Origin: Akkermansiaceae bacterium
GTDB taxonomy: Bacteria > Verrucomicrobiota > Verrucomicrobiia > Verrucomicrobiales > Akkermansiaceae
Direction: 5' to 3'
Assembly: GCA_029287105.1 (NCBI GenBank)
Contig: JARFRT010000361.1
Location: 1 to 9,955 of the forward strand
Length of the DNA: 9,955 nucleotides
The notes under the pieces were generated by a model that saw only the letters and a program-made list of their open reading frames with translations, was not told the DNA's origin and did not search any database. Of the stretch, positions 6,935-9,955 are shown one piece after another; position 1 is the first letter of the stretch; each line of letters opens with the position of its first letter. The position numbers were made by a program, and so were the translations under genes.

Positions 6935-8287
6935 TCAGAGGGTGTATTTCTGCCCCGGAGTCGGGACGATGGTTTCACAGCCCGGGAGTTTTTCGGCCAG
7001 TTGATCGGCGAACCACTGGGTCGCTTCCGGGTCTCCGTGCACGAGGACGGTTTTCTTCGGTTTGACGCGCAGGATGTATCCGAGCAAATCGTCGCGGGTG
7101 GCGTGGCCTGAGAAATCGAAGATTTCCATCGGGCAGTTGAACTGGATCGGTGGCTGTTCGGAGTCGAGGTTGATCAGGTCGCCGACCTCACCGGCGCGGA
7201 TGTGTCCGGCGGGCGAGTCGGGGTCGGCGTAGCCGACAAAGAGCAGGGAGTTTTTCGGGTTGTTGATGAATCCGCGGGCGAAGTTGTTGGAGACGGTTTT
7301 TTCCGTCATCATGCCGCTGGACAGGGCGTAGATGCAGCCGGGTTGGTAGGTGATCGGCACGCGCTTTTTCCGGCGCCCGCCGGTTTTGATTTCCATGTCC
7401 TTGAGGATGCGGAAGCCGGGTTGGTTCCGCGGGGTGCTGCTGGCGAATTCGTCGAAGATGACGGTCATCTTGGTGCTGAGTCCGCCGATGTAGACGGGGG
7501 CGTCGGGGATCAGTCCTTCGTTCTTGAAGCGGTTGATCATGGTCATCACCTCCTGGGTTTTGCCCATGGCAAAGACCGGCACGAGGACCGAGCCACCACC
7601 TTCGAGGCAGTCGTTGATGGACTGGGCGAAGCGGAGTTCTTCCTCGTCGCGTGTATAGCCTGCGTCGCGTGGTGAGGCGCCGCGGGTGGTTTCGATGATG
7701 AGCACATCGATATCGTCCTCGGGCAGGTCGGCTCCGGGGATGAGGGTTTGTTTTTCAAACTGCACATCACCGGTGTAGAACACCCGCTGGTCGGGGGTTT
7801 CCAGCATGACGCCGGCGGAGCCGAGGATGTGGCCGGCATCGTGGAAGGTGGCGCGGACGCCGCCGCCAATATTGAAGGGGCGTTCGTAGCCGAATGCGCG
7901 CCAGCGCTTTTCCATGCTGTCAAGTTCCCGATGGTTGTAGAAAGGGTAGTCGGTGATGCCGAGCTCGATACGCTTGCTTTCCATGACATTGACGGAGTTG
8001 TGCAGCAGTGCGTCGACGAGTTTGGTGGTGGCGGGAGTCATGAAGACCTCGGCATCGGGTTGGTCGCGCATGAGCACGGGCAGCGAGCCCGAGTGGTCGA
8101 GGTGGGAGTGGGAGACGAAGATGGAGTCGATGCTGTTAGTCGGCAGCTCGTGGTGGGCGGGCAGCGAGTCGAGGCCTTCCTCTTTCGGGTGCATACCGGA
8201 GTCGAGGATGATGCGTTTGCCGTTGAGTTCGACGAGGTAGGAATTGGCGCCGATTTCGCTGCGGCGGAGAAGGGATTGGAAAATCAT
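6935..8287 (-). CDS. Metallo-beta-lactamase fold ribonuclease of the beta-CASP family
   Basis: A 450-residue zinc-dependent hydrolase of the beta-CASP group (CPSF73, bacterial TTHA0252-like), probably an RNA-cleaving enzyme in the cytoplasm. The metallo-beta-lactamase core carries motif 2 as SHSHLDH at 59-65 (His60, His62, Asp64, His65), motif 3 as DAGHILGSA at 150-158 (His153) and motif 4 as YTGDV at 171-175 (Asp174). The beta-CASP insertion follows at about 200-345: motif A is Glu199, motif B is His395 in FSGHATRDD (392-400), and motif C is His417 in LVHGDP (415-420). All metal ligands are present. Odd: the stretch after motif A reads ETTRGASPRD instead of the usual Thr-Tyr-Gly-Asp-Arg. No KH or other RNA-binding domain is fused. 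It lies 47 bp downstream of folC on the same strand and converges with metY. Exonuclease versus endonuclease cannot be told from sequence. Confidence 0.9.
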   Translation of the reverse strand: MIFQSLLRRSEIGANSYLVELNGKRIILDSGMHPKEEGLDSLPAHHELPTNSIDSIFVSHSHLDHSGSLPVLMRDQPDAEVFMTPATTKLVDALLHNSVNVMESKRIELGITDYPFYNHRELDSMEKRWRAFGYERPFNIGGGVRATFHDAGHILGSAGVMLETPDQRVFYTGDVQFEKQTLIPGADLPEDDIDVLIIETTRGASPRDAGYTRDEEELRFAQSINDCLEGGGSVLVPVFAMGKTQEVMTMINRFKNEGLIPDAPVYIGGLSTKMTVIFDEFASSTPRNQPGFRILKDMEIKTGGRRKKRVPITYQPGCIYALSSGMMTEKTVSNNFARGFINNPKNSLLFVGYADPDSPAGHIRAGEVGDLINLDSEQPPIQFNCPMEIFDFSGHATRDDLLGYILRVKPKKTVLVHGDPEATQWFADQLAEKLPGCETIVPTPGQKYTL

Positions 8288-8334
8288 GGGATAAAGGATA
8301 CGGGAGAGTGGATGAATAATGCGGGCTATACTGG

Positions 8335-9552
8335 CTACTGACTACTGCTCCTGGGTGCGCATTGCGCGCTGAGCATGGCCTTGGCCTGGCCGATGAGAAA
8401 CAGGGAGCCGGTGATGAGGATCGGGGCTGTGCTGGTTTGGGTGGCGGCGAGAGCCTCGCTCAAGCACGGGTGTTGGGTGTGGGGTGGAGCGCCGGCAGGC
8501 AGGGCGGCGGTGAGTTCTTCGAGGGTCAGGGAGCGGGGTGAGTCGATCGGGGTGAGGTGGATGTGTTGCGCGATCGGCGCCAGGATAGCAAGGACTTTGT
8601 CAGTGTCCTTGCCTTCGACGGCGCCGAAGACCAGAGTGGCCTTTTCGGTGGGGTATTCCTGTTTCCAGGTCGTGGCCAGTGCCTCGGCGGCGTGGGGGTT
8701 GTGGGCGCCGTCGAGAATGAAGGGGGTGTTGCTGATGGGTTCAAAGCGTCCCGGCCAGGTGACGGTGCTAAGTGCCTGGCGGACGATATCCGAGTTCAGC
8801 GGCACTCCGATCTGGTGTAAGGCGGCGAGGGCGAGGGCGGCGTTTTCCCGTTGGTGGGGGCCGCGCAGGTTGATGCCGTAGCCGGTGAGGGGTTCGGTGA
8901 CAAATTCGACGGGCGAGGCGAGTTCGTTGGCCTGCTGTTCGATGACGCTGCGGGCGACCGGTTCCTGTCGGCTGCTGAGGACGGGATTGCCTGCCACGAT
9001 GATGCCGGCTTTTTCACCGGCCACCTCACGGAGTGTCTCGCCGAGCCACTGGGAGTGGTCGAGCGCGATCGGGGTGATGACGGCGAGGTCGGCGGGCACG
9101 GCGGTGGTGGCGTCGAGCCGGCCACCCATACCGGTTTCCAGGATGATGAGTTCACATGCCTGTTCGCGGAAGTGGCGCATGGCCACGGCCAGTGTGAGTT
9201 CAAAGAAGGTCGGGTGGTGGTCCCAGGCGGAGACGTGTTTTTTGATGTGGGTGAGGTAGGATGCGGTGGTTTCCTCGGGGATGTGGGCGCCGTTGATCTG
9301 GATGCGTTCCCGGAAATCGATCAGATGCGGTGAGGTGAACAAGCCGGTGCGGGTGCCCCCGGCGCGTGCGAGCGCGTCGATGATGGCGCAGGTGGATCCT
9401 TTGCCGTTAGTGCCGGCAACATGGATGACCTTGACGCCCGGCTTGGGGAAGGAGAGAGTTTCCCTGAGGAGCCGGCGTGGTTGTTCCAGCCCGAGTTTGA
9501 TGCCAAACTGCTGGGTGGAATAGAGCCAGTCGATCGCCTCGTGATAGGTCAT
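8335..9552 (-). CDS. folC: Bifunctional folylpolyglutamate synthase / dihydrofolate synthase
   Basis: Adds glutamate to dihydropteroate and to reduced folates with ATP; Mur-ligase fold, cytoplasmic. From the ATG at 9552 the protein has 405 residues and opens with the typical MTYHEAIDWL, then FGIKLGLEQPRRLL. The P-loop is VAGTNGKGS (residues 45-53), followed by FTSPHL (72-77), the metal-binding ETGMGGRLDATT (139-150), ALDHS (163-167), the linker DGAHNPHA (281-288) and a C-terminal ITGSLFLIG. All catalytic signatures are intact. An in-frame GTG at 9618 would add 22 low-complexity residues and leave only 3 bp to the accD stop, which would favour translational coupling; neither start has a Shine-Dalgarno sequence. 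accD followed by folC is a known conserved pairing in other bacteria. Whether both activities are present cannot be judged from sequence alone. Confidence 0.95.
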   Translation of the reverse strand: MTYHEAIDWLYSTQQFGIKLGLEQPRRLLRETLSFPKPGVKVIHVAGTNGKGSTCAIIDALARAGGTRTGLFTSPHLIDFRERIQINGAHIPEETTASYLTHIKKHVSAWDHHPTFFELTLAVAMRHFREQACELIILETGMGGRLDATTAVPADLAVITPIALDHSQWLGETLREVAGEKAGIIVAGNPVLSSRQEPVARSVIEQQANELASPVEFVTEPLTGYGINLRGPHQRENAALALAALHQIGVPLNSDIVRQALSTVTWPGRFEPISNTPFILDGAHNPHAAEALATTWKQEYPTEKATLVFGAVEGKDTDKVLAILAPIAQHIHLTPIDSPRSLTLEELTAALPAGAPPHTQHPCLSEALAATQTSTAPILITGSLFLIGQAKAMLSAQCAPRSSSQ

Positions 9553-9621
9553 TTGCTGAGCGGAAGTCAGTGGCCGCGGAACTCCGGTTTGAGCAGGGCG
9601 TTGTGACCGGGTGGCCACTAA

Positions 9622-9955
9622 CTAGGAAGCGGGGAGCATGTATCCCAACAGTTGGGCAAGTTTGGCGCGCAGCTTGCGGCGATGGACGATGCTGTCGATG
9701 AGGCCGTGCTCGACCATGAACTCGGCGGTCTGGAATCCCGGCGGCAGGTCCTGATGGGTGGTTTCCTTGACGACGCGGGGGCCGGCGAAGCCGATCATGC
9801 ACTTGGGTTCGGCGAGGTTGATGTCGCCGATGGTGGCGAAGGATGCGGTGACGCCCCCGGTGGTCGGGTGGGTCATCAGTGAGATGTAGGGAAGTTGTGC
9901 TTCCGCGTGGCGCGCGAGGGCGGCGCAGGTCTTGGCCATTTGCATGAGTGACAGC
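9622..9955 (-). CDS. accD: Acetyl-CoA carboxylase carboxyltransferase subunit beta, C-terminal part
   Basis: Only the last 110 residues are in the window; the gene runs off the right-hand end. With AccA, AccD moves the carboxyl group from biotin to acetyl-CoA to give malonyl-CoA, the first step of fatty acid synthesis, in the cytoplasm. The visible part begins LSLMQMAKTCAAL and contains PYISLMTHPTTGGVTASFA, GFAGPRVVKET and EFMVEHGLIDSIVHRRKLR. These are standard landmarks of the C-terminal crotonase-like half of AccD, including the TTGGV turn near the acetyl-CoA site and the GFAGPR oxyanion region. The protein ends LGYMLPAS, a normal place for the family. The N-terminal zinc ribbon lies outside and cannot be checked. 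The next gene on the strand is folC, consistent with an accD-folC operon. Confidence 0.96.
   Translation of the reverse strand, partial: LSLMQMAKTCAALARHAEAQLPYISLMTHPTTGGVTASFATIGDINLAEPKCMIGFAGPRVVKETTHQDLPPGFQTAEFMVEHGLIDSIVHRRKLRAKLAQLLGYMLPAS

Noticed and set aside
8331..8347. Tandem CTACTG copies at the end of folC
   Set aside because: Only two or three imperfect copies of 6-7 bp; too short to call a repeat element, and it coincides with the folC stop codon.

Overview
This window is a stretch of ordinary bacterial core metabolism. It is GC-rich, densely coded, and has no mobile elements, RNA genes, CRISPR arrays or phage genes that I could find. Protein styles suggest the Verrucomicrobia/Planctomycetes side of the bacteria, with Verrucomicrobia (Akkermansiaceae-like) as my best guess. 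The hints are a two-subunit KorAB with a fused gamma-alpha chain, a beta-CASP RNase and mostly absent Shine-Dalgarno (SD) sequences. This assignment is inference from the translated proteins, not from a marker gene.

Layout. Positions 43-2529 hold a minus-strand group: aspartate kinase (lysC) is transcribed first, then a DUF4328 membrane protein 17 bp downstream, then a small four-helix membrane protein of unknown function. A good candidate promoter for lysC lies at 2554-2581. Positions 2685-6822 hold a plus-strand group: korA and korB (2-oxoacid:ferredoxin oxidoreductase) 34 bp apart, then an O-acetylhomoserine sulfhydrylase (metY-type). The last ends in a convincing intrinsic terminator at 6845-6878. 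Positions 6935-9955 hold a second minus-strand group converging on that terminator: the 3' part of accD (cut by the window end), folC, and a metallo-beta-lactamase/beta-CASP ribonuclease.

How they work together. LysC makes aspartyl phosphate, the entry to lysine, threonine and methionine. MetY adds sulfide to O-acetylhomoserine from the same pathway, and FolC makes the polyglutamylated folates that the final methionine methylation uses. KorAB links 2-oxoglutarate to succinyl-CoA with ferredoxin, and AccD commits acetyl-CoA to fatty acids. These are neighbours in central metabolism, not an evident new system.

Most worth a second look are three GGAATC repeats at 30-31 bp spacing upstream of metY, the near-absence of SD sequences, a possible internal start in lysC for a separate regulatory beta subunit, and the unusual motif-A region of the beta-CASP RNase. 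No stretch above 300 bp lacks a gene; the largest gaps (about 110-155 bp) are described below.
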